Of a stretch of DNA of 5,383 bases, positions 1-5,383 are shown piece by piece (the first letter of the stretch is position 1; each line of letters starts with the position of its first letter). The position numbers and the translations under genes were made by a program. Origin of the DNA: Solirubrobacteraceae bacterium (GTDB lineage Bacteria; Actinomycetota; Thermoleophilia; Solirubrobacterales; Solirubrobacteraceae); NCBI GenBank assembly GCA_030038955.1, contig JASHQV010000133.1, positions 1 to 5,383 of the forward strand, given 5' to 3'. Under the pieces are notes generated by a model. The model saw only the letters and a program-made list of their open reading frames with translations. It did no database searches and had not been told where the DNA came from.

Positions 1-481
1 CGCTCCGAAGCGTTGCGATCACGTCGAGCACGCCGAGGTCGCCGATCAGCAGCGTTCGAAAGCCGTGCCGGCAGGCTCGCTCCGCTTCGGCCACACAGGC
101 AGCCACCGCTGTCGTGCCACGCGCGGTGCCGGTGACGGTCTGGCTGATCATCGCCTGGCCGCCGCAGTCCCACTCTGCGCGAGGACCGAGGAACAGTCCG
201 ACCTCGATGTCGTGCTCCCCGGACAGCTGAGCCATCTCATCGAGCTCGGCGTCGGAGAGCATCATGACGCCCGAGCCTTGCGACACCCGATGGACCCGGA
301 TGTGCTGGTTCTCGGCCTCGGAGATCACCGCTCTGAGGACGCTTGGGCCCTCGACGCTTGCGATCTCGATCCGGTAGCGAGAGCCGTCAGGAAAGCGCTC
401 CTGCGATTCGCGGATCGAGCCGTCGAGCAGAGCAAGGTCTGCGGCGGCCAGTGCGGACTCGAGGCTGTGGGTCGCATTCAT
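1..481 (-). CDS. TIM-barrel-like protein resembling U32-peptidase-type proteins, partial (N-terminal 160 residues)
   Basis: Reading the minus strand from ATG at 481-479 gives an open frame with no stop to the window edge (160 codons plus one base), so the C-terminus is missing. The protein starts MNATHSLESALAAADLALLDG. Short beta-like stretches alternate with helices: YRIEIASVEG (36-45), IRVHRVSQGSG (61-71), IEVGLFLGPR (92-101) and FRTLLIGDLG (141-150), the rhythm of a TIM barrel. The VHRVSQGSGVMML segment (63-75) and the GPRAEWDCGGQA segment (99-110) look like conserved active-site or ligand loops. From memory, actinobacterial proteins with this pattern are labelled U32-family-peptidase-like; I could not search, so the family is tentative and the function unknown. 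There is no in-frame ATG or GTG for at least 15 codons upstream, which supports this start, but no strong ribosome binding site is close (GGAG lies about 22 nt upstream). The gene is divergent from the oxidoreductase operon. Confidence 0.72.
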   Translation of the reverse strand, partial: MNATHSLESALAAADLALLDGSIRESQERFPDGSRYRIEIASVEGPSVLRAVISEAENQHIRVHRVSQGSGVMMLSDAELDEMAQLSGEHDIEVGLFLGPRAEWDCGGQAMISQTVTGTARGTTAVAACVAEAERACRHGFRTLLIGDLGVLDVIATLRS

Positions 482-560
482 GGCTCGTATCGGCGTCGCT
501 ATTCGTCTCCGGACATGTTGCAGCGCATGCCCCGGGACTCGTGTTCCTGCGAGCAGCGCA

Positions 561-584
561 CCCGGCTCCGAACACGGATCCGGG
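561..584 (-). promoter_or_regulatory. hairpin near the 5' end of the predicted leader of the minus-strand gene
   Basis: CCCGG (561-565) pairs with CCGGG (580-584), and TCCG (567-570) pairs with CGGA (575-578). One internal mismatch (566/579) and a 4-nt loop (571-574) complete a 24-nt stem-loop. If transcription starts near 594 on the minus strand, it would form about 10 nt into the RNA, where it could protect the 5' end or play a regulatory part. No T-tract follows in either direction, so it is not an obvious intrinsic terminator. Confidence 0.35.
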
Positions 585-599
585 CCTAGCTTGACCGAT

Positions 600-628
600 A
601 AAGTACGCCGTGCTCTCGACCGTGTCAA
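600..628 (-). promoter_or_regulatory. sigma70-type promoter for the minus-strand gene ending at the left edge
   Basis: On the minus strand a perfect -35 box TTGACA (628-623) is followed after exactly 17 bp by TACTTT (605-600), a weaker -10 box matching TATAAT at the first, second and last positions. Transcription would begin near 592-596, giving a leader of about 110 nt before the ATG at 481. The orientation fits the partial gene at 1-481. The assignment rests on motif and spacing only. Confidence 0.45.
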
Positions 629-769
629 CCACCCCGAGCCACGCTGTGTCGTACCTGAGCAGCCGTGCCAGGCCTGATGCACCGTGCTTCTAAGCCTCTC
701 GACTTTCGGTGTTTGCTGCGGATTTGAACGAGATTTGACGCTGGCGACGAGTCAGGTAGTGGTGTAACG

Positions 770-781
770 CTCGCCGGCGAG
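770..781. repeat. 12-bp perfect palindrome
   Basis: CTCGCCGGCGAG reads the same on both strands. It lies just beyond the transposase stop codon. Palindromes of this length and GC content can arise by chance in high-GC DNA, so no function is assigned. Confidence 0.5.
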
Positions 782-793
782 GAAGCTGGCGGC

Positions 794-1709
794 TCAGACC
801 GCTTGGAGCACTGGGACCTCCTGGTGGGTCTTGGTCAGGAGATCGATCCGCCCCTGCAGGAGCGGATCGATCTCCTCTGTGTTCTCGGCCCTGAAGACCG
901 GACGGATCAATGCACCGGGCAGGCCGTGCTGGTCGCGGCGGGCGTGCCCGAGGCAGTCTCTGAGGTAAATGCACGGCGCAGCCCCGCCATGCGCACCCCA
1001 GCACTTGGCCGAGTGCGGCCTGCAGCTCGGCGTGGTCGTCCGAGATCGCGAGCTGCACCCCGGCCAGACCACAGGCGACCAGGCCCCTGAGCAACTCGCG
1101 CCAGAACGCTTCGGTCTCGGCCTCCCCGACATCCAGACCGATGATCTCCCGTCTGCCGGCCTCGTGCTGTGGGCAACCACCACGCATCTGCGGGCGACCC
1201 GGCCGCCGTCACGGACCTTCTCGACCTTCGCGTCGACGGACACATACGGATACCGACCCTCCAACGGGCGGGTGCGAAACGCCTGCACCTGCTCATCCAA
1301 CCCCGCGCAGACCCGGCTTGCCTTGCTGCGAGACACCCTCAGACCGAGGCTCTCAACGAGCTGATCGACCCGCCTCGTGGAGACCCTGCACACACACGCC
1401 TGCTGGACCACCGACACCAAAGCCTGCTCTGAGCGCTTGCGAGGCGCAGAAACGACGGGAAGTAGCTGCCCTGCCTGAGCCTCGGGATCTGCAGCTCGAT
1501 CCCACCAGCCCTCGTGTCCCACCGCCTGCCCCGATAGCCGTTGCGATGCGTGGCGCGGTCCTCCGGCCGACGCTCACGCAGCTCAAGCACCGACCAGCTC
1601 CGTCACCTCGGACTCCATGATCTGCTCAGCCACCCAGCGCACCGACTCGCGGATCACATCCACGTGGTCGTCTGCCAGCACCTTCCGAACGACCTCCCCG
1701 GATCGTCAT
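794..1709 (-). pseudogene. IS256/Mutator-family transposase, frameshifted and C-terminally truncated
   Basis: Minus-strand fragments in different frames join into one IS256-type DDE transposase. In order they are VVRKVLADDHVDVIRESV (about 1695-1640); THRNGYRGRRWDTR and IPRLRQGSYFPSFL (about 1545-1447); SEQALVSVVQQA through STRRVDQLVESLGL, then RPLEGRYPYVSVDAKVEKVRDGG (about 1435-1205); REIIGLDVGEAETEAFWRELL and VQLAISDDHAELQAALGQVL (about 1150-1000); and YLRDCLGHARRDQHGL with ALIRPVF (about 967-900). Likely indels: near 1700 (extra base after the ATG), near 1585 (extra T, giving a TGA stop), near 1445 (lost base), near 1165-1172, and near 967-970 (extra T). The first two catalytic aspartates are recognisable (VSVDAK, ISDDH). 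The C-terminal region with the catalytic glutamate (normally in a STNPLERLNKEI-like motif) is absent, and the frame ends at TGA 796-794. The gene cannot make an active enzyme. A short in-frame tail, SFLAGERYTTT, follows that stop and ends at 752; its relation to the transposase is unknown. Confidence 0.85.
837..876. repeat. 40-bp near-perfect palindrome
   Basis: The left arm AGGAGATCGATCCGC (837-851) is the exact reverse complement of the right arm GCGGATCGATCTCCT (862-876), 15 bp each. The 10 bases between them are C, the palindrome CCTGCAGG (853-860), then A, so only one C/A pair breaks symmetry over 40 bp. It lies in the 3' part of the transposase remnant and is translated there as EIDPLLQGRIDLL. 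No T-run follows on either strand, so it is not a canonical terminator. It could form a strong RNA hairpin or a cruciform, or be a protein-binding site. Confidence 0.85.
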
Positions 1710-1795
1710 CCGCTCCACACCGGCCACTTGCAGCATCCCTCAAGCCGATTCCCTGAGAAACCGACGATGATGAGCGCCGCGGTGGCCGGAACCAC

Positions 1796-1837
1796 GACCG
1801 GAACAAGCCCGCGGACCAAGACCGGGACGAACCCGCG
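1796..1837. repeat. imperfect direct repeat with 24-bp period
   Basis: GACCGGAACAAGCCCGCG (1796-1813) recurs as GACCGGGACGAACCCGCG (1820-1837), with 15 of 18 bases identical and the starts 24 bp apart. The stretch lies just upstream (in transposase orientation) of the insertion-sequence remnant, so it may belong to an element end. It may also be simple GC-rich repetition. Confidence 0.45.
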
Positions 1838-1856
1838 TTCCATTCCCCTCGTCCAA

Positions 1857-1913
1857 TCCGTCCGACGCGCTCCTACGCCAACCCTAGGGACGTGACCTCC
1901 ACGGTCGGACGGA
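1857..1913. repeat. 10-bp inverted repeat with 37-bp spacer
   Basis: TCCGTCCGAC (1857-1866) is the exact reverse complement of GTCGGACGGA (1904-1913). The spacer is 37 bp and the pairing does not extend further. It could be a dispersed regulator site or an element-end remnant. Chance is also possible at this length. Confidence 0.45.
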
Positions 1914-1937
1914 ACCCACCCCGTCACCCGGTGGATC

Positions 1938-1979
1938 CAGGCTGAGTAGGTCGGGAAACAGGCTGAGTAGGTGGGGAAA
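1938..1979. repeat. tandem direct repeat, two 21-bp units
   Basis: Two abutting 21-bp units (1938-1958 and 1959-1979) both begin CAGGCTGAGTAGGT and end GGGAAA. They differ at a single base (C1952 against G1973). The 21-bp period is about two helical turns, so both copies face the same side of DNA, as expected for a pair of protein-binding sites. They end about 107 bp upstream of the predicted transcription start of the oxidoreductase. They could alternatively be transposase-binding repeats from an element end. Confidence 0.8.
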
Positions 1980-1999
1980 CCATGGGGCTGATTCCCGGT

Positions 2000-2034
2000 C
2001 AGAGCGCCGCAATACCCGGCAGGGCTTCGCTCTG
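2000..2034. repeat. short inverted repeat upstream of the operon promoter
   Basis: CAGAGCG (2000-2006) pairs with CGCTCTG (2028-2034) across a 21-nt loop. It ends 17 bp before the -35 box of the oxidoreductase promoter. With 7-bp arms and no T-tract it is a weak candidate for an operator half-site pair. Confidence 0.3.
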
Positions 2035-2051
2035 TCCTGATCTTCGCGGCC

Positions 2052-2080
2052 TTGACATCGGCTGGACGCGACGCTAGGTT
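2052..2080 (+). promoter_or_regulatory. sigma70-type promoter of the oxidoreductase-permease operon, placed for leaderless transcription
   Basis: A perfect -35 box TTGACA (2052-2057) is followed after exactly 17 bp by TAGGTT (2075-2080), a -10 box of the form common in high-GC actinobacteria. The usual 6-7 nt from the -10 to the start site places transcription initiation at 2087, which is the G of the GTG start codon. This predicts a leaderless mRNA. It also argues that GTG 2087 is the true start, because no good ribosome binding site lies in front of it (the only purine-rich bases, AGG at 2076-2078, are inside the -10 box). Confidence 0.65.
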
Positions 2081-2086
2081 AGCCGC

Positions 2087-3844
2087 GTGACTAGATCGTT
2101 CAAGTTGACCGATCAAGTTCTGGTGGTGGGCGGCGGACACAACGGCCTTGTGGCGGCGAGCTATCTAGCACGGGCCGGACTCGACGTCACGGTGCTCGAG
2201 CGGCGGGGTGTCCTCGGTGGGGCGTGCGTGACCGAAGAGCTGATCCCGGGAGCGCGATTCTCGACCTGCGCCTACGTGGTCAGCAGCCTGCGCCCGAAGA
2301 TCATTGCCGAGCTCGAGCTCGAGCGCCATGGGCTCGACGTATACGCCACTGATGTCTTGGACTTCCTGATGAAGCCATCCGGCGAGTACCTGTTCCTGTG
2401 GCCAGAGATCGACCGCACGTTGAAGGAGCTCGACCGCGTCAGTCAAAGCGATGCCGAAGCGTTCCCAGACTTCGGCCTGCGCCTGCGTCGCTTCGCCAAG
2501 ATCGTTGAGCCCTATCTGCTGAGCGAGCCGCCGACGCTGAGCGAGCTGGTCGGTCGCTTCGAGCAGATGGGTGAGATCGACCTCTATCACGAGTTCGTGA
2601 CCCTGAGCGTCGGCGACCTCGTCGATCGCTACTTCGAGAGCGACCTGCTCAAGGGAGCGTTCATCTTCTTCGCCTTAGTGGCCGTGCACGCGGGACCGTA
2701 CTCACCCGGCACCGCATACGAGTTCAGTCACCATTCCTGGGGGGAGCACAAGGGTGAGTTCGGCCGCTTTGGGTTTGCTCGTGGAGGGATGGGGGCGATT
2801 ACGCAAGCTCTGGCCTCAGCGGCGCGCGAGGCCGGTGCCACGCTACAGACGGAGGCACCCGTCCGGCGAGTGCTTGTGCGGAACGGGCGCGTCCGCGGCG
2901 TCGAACTCGACGATGGCGAGCAGCTCGAGGCGTCGTTGGTGCTCTCGAATGCTGACCCACGGCGGACTTATCTCAAGCTGCTCGATCCATCCGATCTCCC
3001 GACCACGGCGCGACGCAGCGCCGAGTCGATCGACGTGCGCGGGAGCATGGCCAGGGTCCACATGCTCGTTGACAAGCTGCCTCAGTACAAGGGATTTCCT
3101 GATGCCGAGGGCCCTCAGCACCGAGGCTTCACGCTGCTCGGCGGGACCGTCCACGAATACGAGCGCTGCTGGGAGGCGCAGCAGGCGGGTGAGCTGGTCG
3201 AGAACTACCCGATCGAGTTGATCATCCAGTCTGCGAGCGATACGTCGCTCGCGCCGCCTGGCATGCACACCATCACGACCGGAATCCAGCAGCTCCCCTT
3301 CGAGCTCGCACACGGCGATTGGGACTCACGCCGGGAGGAGTTCACCGAGCGCGTCATCGGCTCGCTTGAGCGATTCGCGCCGGACATCCGCTCCACGGTG
3401 CGTGGCTCGTTCACCCTCACTCCGCTGGATCTGGAGCGGGAGTATGGCCTCAGCGGCGGGAACATCTTCCACGGCGCGATGTTCGTAAACCAACTGTTCG
3501 CGTCCCGACCGGCGCCGGGGCTCGGGGGCTACCGAACGCCGTTACAGGGGCTTTACCTGTGCGGCGCGGGAACCCACCCTGGCGGAGCTGTGATGGGCGC
3601 AGCGGGGCACAACGCAGCCATGGCGGTGCTGCGAGATCTCGACGCCGAGCCGGGGACCGTCGGCGCTGCGACCGCCCGTACCGTCACCGCCCGCCTCGCG
3701 AACGCCCGCGGTGGCAGCGTGTCGATCCGAAACGGAGATCTGCTTCACACGGTGGCGAGCGCACCACGCCTTCGAGGGATTCGCAACTGGGGCCTGCGGC
3801 AGAGCTGGCTGCGGCCCACCGTACGTAGGTTCATCAGGAAGTAA
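2087..3844 (+). CDS. FAD-dependent oxidoreductase, phytoene-dehydrogenase-like (PYROXD2-like), 585 aa
   Basis: This is a complete flavoprotein of the phytoene desaturase/amine-oxidase-fold superfamily. The N-terminal dinucleotide-binding fold is clear: VLVVGGGHNGLVAASYLARA (11-30) holds the Gly-rich loop, and the strand DVTVLERR (33-40) ends near E38, expected to bind the FAD ribose. Next come GGACVTEELIPGARFSTCAY (44-63) and RGGMGAITQALASAA (232-246), both typical of this family. The C-terminal FAD motif is GLYLCGAGTHPGGAVMGAAG (488-507). No signal peptide or membrane segment is evident, so it is probably cytosolic or peripheral. The last 60 or so residues after the FAD motif (525-585) form an arginine-rich tail. 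The length fits the PYROXD2-like group better than classic carotenoid desaturases (about 500 aa), and no phytoene synthase is visible, so a carotenoid role is not supported. Substrate unknown. The start is GTG at 2087, with a promoter set for leaderless transcription. The permease follows 23 nt downstream. Confidence 0.9.
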   Translation: MTRSFKLTDQVLVVGGGHNGLVAASYLARAGLDVTVLERRGVLGGACVTEELIPGARFSTCAYVVSSLRPKIIAELELERHGLDVYATDVLDFLMKPSGEYLFLWPEIDRTLKELDRVSQSDAEAFPDFGLRLRRFAKIVEPYLLSEPPTLSELVGRFEQMGEIDLYHEFVTLSVGDLVDRYFESDLLKGAFIFFALVAVHAGPYSPGTAYEFSHHSWGEHKGEFGRFGFARGGMGAITQALASAAREAGATLQTEAPVRRVLVRNGRVRGVELDDGEQLEASLVLSNADPRRTYLKLLDPSDLPTTARRSAESIDVRGSMARVHMLVDKLPQYKGFPDAEGPQHRGFTLLGGTVHEYERCWEAQQAGELVENYPIELIIQSASDTSLAPPGMHTITTGIQQLPFELAHGDWDSRREEFTERVIGSLERFAPDIRSTVRGSFTLTPLDLEREYGLSGGNIFHGAMFVNQLFASRPAPGLGGYRTPLQGLYLCGAGTHPGGAVMGAAGHNAAMAVLRDLDAEPGTVGAATARTVTARLANARGGSVSIRNGDLLHTVASAPRLRGIRNWGLRQSWLRPTVRRFIRK

Positions 3845-3856
3845 ACGTCGAGGGAC

Positions 3857-3861
3857 AGGAG
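3857..3861 (+). promoter_or_regulatory. ribosome binding site of the permease gene
   Basis: AGGAG lies 6 nt before the GTG at 3868, inside the purine-rich stretch AGGAGAGAGAG. This fixes the permease start and contrasts with the upstream oxidoreductase, which has no usable site. The permease therefore appears to be translated from its own Shine-Dalgarno site on a shared transcript. Confidence 0.8.
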
Positions 3862-3867
3862 AGAGAG

Positions 3868-5383
3868 GTGTCCGATCAAACCGTGACCGGTCAGCCCACA
3901 GCATCCGACGGGGGGGCGAGACCCGGTCTATTCCTACGCCAGGCTACCGGCCTCGTTCGTGAGCTAAGCCCATGGGATGCGTTCAACATCAACCTCACGG
4001 ACGCTAATGCGTTCGCCAACGTGGCCGTTCTCCTGCCGTTGGGACTCGCGCTGTTTTTGGGCGCGAGCCTCTCGCTGTCAGTGATCACTGGGCTCGTTGG
4101 CGGGCTCTTCGTGGTCCTCGCCTACGTCATGTTGGCTCAGGCGATGCCGCGGTCCGGCGGTGATTACGTGTTCATCAGCCGCGCCGTACATCCGTTCTTC
4201 GGCTTCCTCGGGACCTGGTCGATGATGATCCTGTGCGCATTCTTCTCGGCCTTCAACGCATGGTCGCTGGGCAACTGGATCCTTCCCGACCTGTTTGCGC
4301 CGATGGGAACGATGATCGGGGCGCACTGGCTCCTCACGTGGGCAGCCGACGTTTCGAAGCCTGGGGTCGTGATCGCGATCGAGATGGTCCAAGTCGCGCT
4401 GTTCGTTTTCTTCATGTATCGCGGCGCCAAGGCGGCGGCGCGGACACAGTGGCTTCCTACCATATGCACGGTCGCGTGCCTGGTCGTCGCCCTGCCGGTC
4501 TTGCTCTTCACATCGCGCAGCACCTACATCCACAACTTCAACCTCTTCGCTGCACACTTTCACACCTCGGTGGCGAACATGGAGCAGGTCGCGACCCGAG
4601 CCGGCGCCAACCTGCATCCCGCGTTCAGCTGGAAGGAGACGATCGCCTTCTGGCCGTTTGTGATGGTGATCTTCGGCTACGCGCTTAACTCGATTCAGAT
4701 CGGCGGGGAGGTGCGCAATCCGCGCCGGACGCAGTATGTGGCCGTCCTCGGTGCCACCAGCATCGCCGGCGTGATCCTGGCTGGCTTTCTCGCCCTCTCC
4801 GTGGCTCGGGTTCCGAGCGCCCTGATGAACGCGTTCGGGTTCTTTGCTTACACGGACCCGTCTAAGAATCCGTTCCCGTTCCCGATCTACGGACATGTCC
4901 CGCTAGCACTGGGAATCAACGACCCGATCCTGCTGATCCTCTTCTCGCTGGCGGTCGGGGTCGGCCTCTGGGGGTCGAGCATCGGACTCTACTTCTGGGG
5001 CACTCGCTACCTGCTGGCTTGGTCGCTTGACCGAGTCGCGCCTCCACAGGTGGCATATCTGTCCGAGAAGACCAATACGCCGATCGTTGCCATCGGCATC
5101 ATCACCCTGCTCGTGATCGTGTTCGGCGTCATGCTGGAGTACGTAAGCAACTTCACCTACGTGGCGGGCGGACTGCTGCAGGCAGCACTCCTGTTCTTCG
5201 CCTCGATAGCCGCCATTCTCTTCCCGTTCAGGCTCCGAGCCGTGTACAAAGGAACGATTGCGTGGGAGGTGGCCGGCATTCCCGTGATCACCATCATCGG
5301 CGTGGTGGCGGCTGGCTTCATGGGCGTCATGGTCGTCATGTACGCCGCCAACGCCAAGTTCGGGACGGTCACCGGCGCATCGC
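3868..5383 (+). CDS. APC-superfamily amino acid/amine permease, partial (505 residues, C-terminus beyond the window)
   Basis: An open frame runs from GTG 3868 to the window edge without a stop. It encodes a hydrophobic membrane protein with about 12 predicted transmembrane helices, roughly at 45-65, 71-93, 109-133, 166-184, 197-215, 256-275, 291-313, 353-376, 405-423, 430-452 and 468-492, with one or two less clear. Family marks are RELSPWDAFNINL (31-43) before the first helix, QAMPRSGGDYVFISRA (91-106) after the second, IGGEVRNPRR (278-287), and the cytoplasmic loop SLDRVAPPQVAYLSEKTNTP (386-405). These fit amino acid-polyamine-organocation carriers, inner-membrane secondary importers. The usual GSGIF-like unwound motif of helix 1 is not obvious; TDANAFANVAVLLPLG (44-59) takes its place, so the substrate may be atypical. 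The upstream flavin oxidoreductase suggests an amine or amino acid, but this is inference. A run of seven G (3910-3916) lies at codons 14-17. Confidence 0.88.
   Translation, partial: MSDQTVTGQPTASDGGARPGLFLRQATGLVRELSPWDAFNINLTDANAFANVAVLLPLGLALFLGASLSLSVITGLVGGLFVVLAYVMLAQAMPRSGGDYVFISRAVHPFFGFLGTWSMMILCAFFSAFNAWSLGNWILPDLFAPMGTMIGAHWLLTWAADVSKPGVVIAIEMVQVALFVFFMYRGAKAAARTQWLPTICTVACLVVALPVLLFTSRSTYIHNFNLFAAHFHTSVANMEQVATRAGANLHPAFSWKETIAFWPFVMVIFGYALNSIQIGGEVRNPRRTQYVAVLGATSIAGVILAGFLALSVARVPSALMNAFGFFAYTDPSKNPFPFPIYGHVPLALGINDPILLILFSLAVGVGLWGSSIGLYFWGTRYLLAWSLDRVAPPQVAYLSEKTNTPIVAIGIITLLVIVFGVMLEYVSNFTYVAGGLLQAALLFFASIAAILFPFRLRAVYKGTIAWEVAGIPVITIIGVVAAGFMGVMVVMYAANAKFGTVTGAS

Larger units (their letters stand above)
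482..751. other. intergenic region between the minus-strand gene and the transposase remnant
   Basis: No credible gene is seen here. The part next to 481 carries the predicted promoter and leader hairpin listed separately. The rest (about 630-751) shows no RNA gene, terminator or clear insertion-sequence terminal repeat that I could pair with the far side of the transposase remnant. Short open frames on both strands here lack a ribosome binding site and resemble no family I know. Confidence 0.5.
752..1760 (-). mobile_element. degenerate IS256-type insertion sequence, ends not defined
   Basis: The transposase pseudogene implies an insertion sequence remnant in the space between two divergent genes. 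The stated ends are approximate: I looked for matching terminal inverted repeats and a short target duplication around 690-790 and 1740-1860 and found none convincing. With the C-terminal coding part lost, one end has probably been deleted. The multiple indels indicate an old insertion. Confidence 0.5.
1710..2086. other. gene-free region between the transposase remnant and the oxidoreductase operon
   Basis: No supported gene lies here. A minus-strand open frame crosses the region but overlaps the oxidoreductase start, resembles no family I know and has no convincing ribosome binding site. The stretch holds, from left to right, a 24-bp-period imperfect repeat, a long-spaced inverted repeat, a tandem 21-bp repeat, a small hairpin and the promoter of the plus-strand operon, each listed separately. 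The junction with the old insertion sequence is not visible. Confidence 0.55.

Noticed and set aside
65..589. Plus-strand open frame of 174 codons
   Set aside because: It lies opposite the minus-strand U32-like gene, has biased low-complexity composition and resembles no family. The minus-strand reading is far more protein-like.
700..745. Possible tRNA fragment (minus-strand GTTCAAATC resembles a T-loop)
   Set aside because: The flanking bases do not form a T-stem (two C-C clashes) and there is no acceptor, D or anticodon arm around it.
837..876. Intrinsic terminator
   Set aside because: The stem is strong, but no T-rich tract follows the palindrome on either strand.
969..1620. Plus-strand open frames opposite the transposase remnant
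   Set aside because: They are antisense shadows of the IS256-type coding fragments, rich in Pro and Arg with no recognisable domain.
1938..1979. CRISPR array
   Set aside because: The two repeat units abut without spacers and there are only two copies.
1706..2140. Minus-strand open frame of 144 codons covering the gap before the oxidoreductase
   Set aside because: It overlaps the promoter and first codons of the oxidoreductase, contains the translated 21-bp repeat (FPTYSA twice), ends inside the transposase start and resembles no known protein.
2165..2590. Minus-strand open frame of 141 codons inside the oxidoreductase
   Set aside because: It is antisense to the conserved FAD-binding part of the oxidoreductase, with no start signal or family resemblance.
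2087..3844. Carotenoid biosynthesis gene (crtI)
   Set aside because: The fold is shared, but the length, the arginine-rich tail, the permease neighbour and the absence of phytoene synthase or other crt genes do not support a carotenoid role.
4078..4896. Minus-strand open frame of 272 codons inside the permease
   Set aside because: It is antisense to a clear membrane protein and full of Arg, Glu, Asp and His, the composition expected from the complement of hydrophobic GC-rich codons.

Overview
The window is high-GC bacterial DNA. Its codons are strongly biased to G or C in the third position. It has GTG starts, a TAGGTT-type -10 box and an apparently leaderless gene. Together these suggest an actinobacterium (Actinomycetota); I cannot name a genus.

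Layout. (1) Positions 1-481, minus strand: the N-terminal 160 codons of a gene that runs off the left edge. It resembles TIM-barrel proteins labelled U32-peptidase-like. A sigma70-type promoter (TTGACA, 17 bp, TACTTT) and a leader hairpin lie upstream of it. (2) About 752-1709, minus strand: a decayed IS256/Mutator-type transposase. It has about five single-base-scale frameshifts and lacks its C-terminal catalytic region. A near-perfect 40-bp palindrome lies in its 3' part. (3) 1710-2086: a gene-free stretch with a 24-bp-period imperfect repeat, a long-spaced inverted repeat, a tandem pair of 21-bp units, a small hairpin, and a promoter directly abutting the next gene. (4) 2087-3844, plus strand: a complete FAD-dependent oxidoreductase of the phytoene-dehydrogenase-like (PYROXD2-like) type. 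(5) 3868-5383, plus strand: an APC-superfamily amino acid/amine permease, cut by the right edge after 505 codons.

The oxidoreductase and permease are 23 nt apart on one strand with a strong ribosome binding site between them, so they are probably one operon. An importer beside a flavin oxidoreductase could mean uptake and oxidation of an amine or amino acid, but the substrate cannot be read from the sequence. The minus-strand gene and the operon are transcribed divergently, and the dead insertion sequence sits in the space between them.

I see no strong evidence for a wholly new system. The best leads are the leaderless promoter architecture, the tandem 21-bp repeat upstream of it, and the 40-bp palindrome in the transposase remnant.
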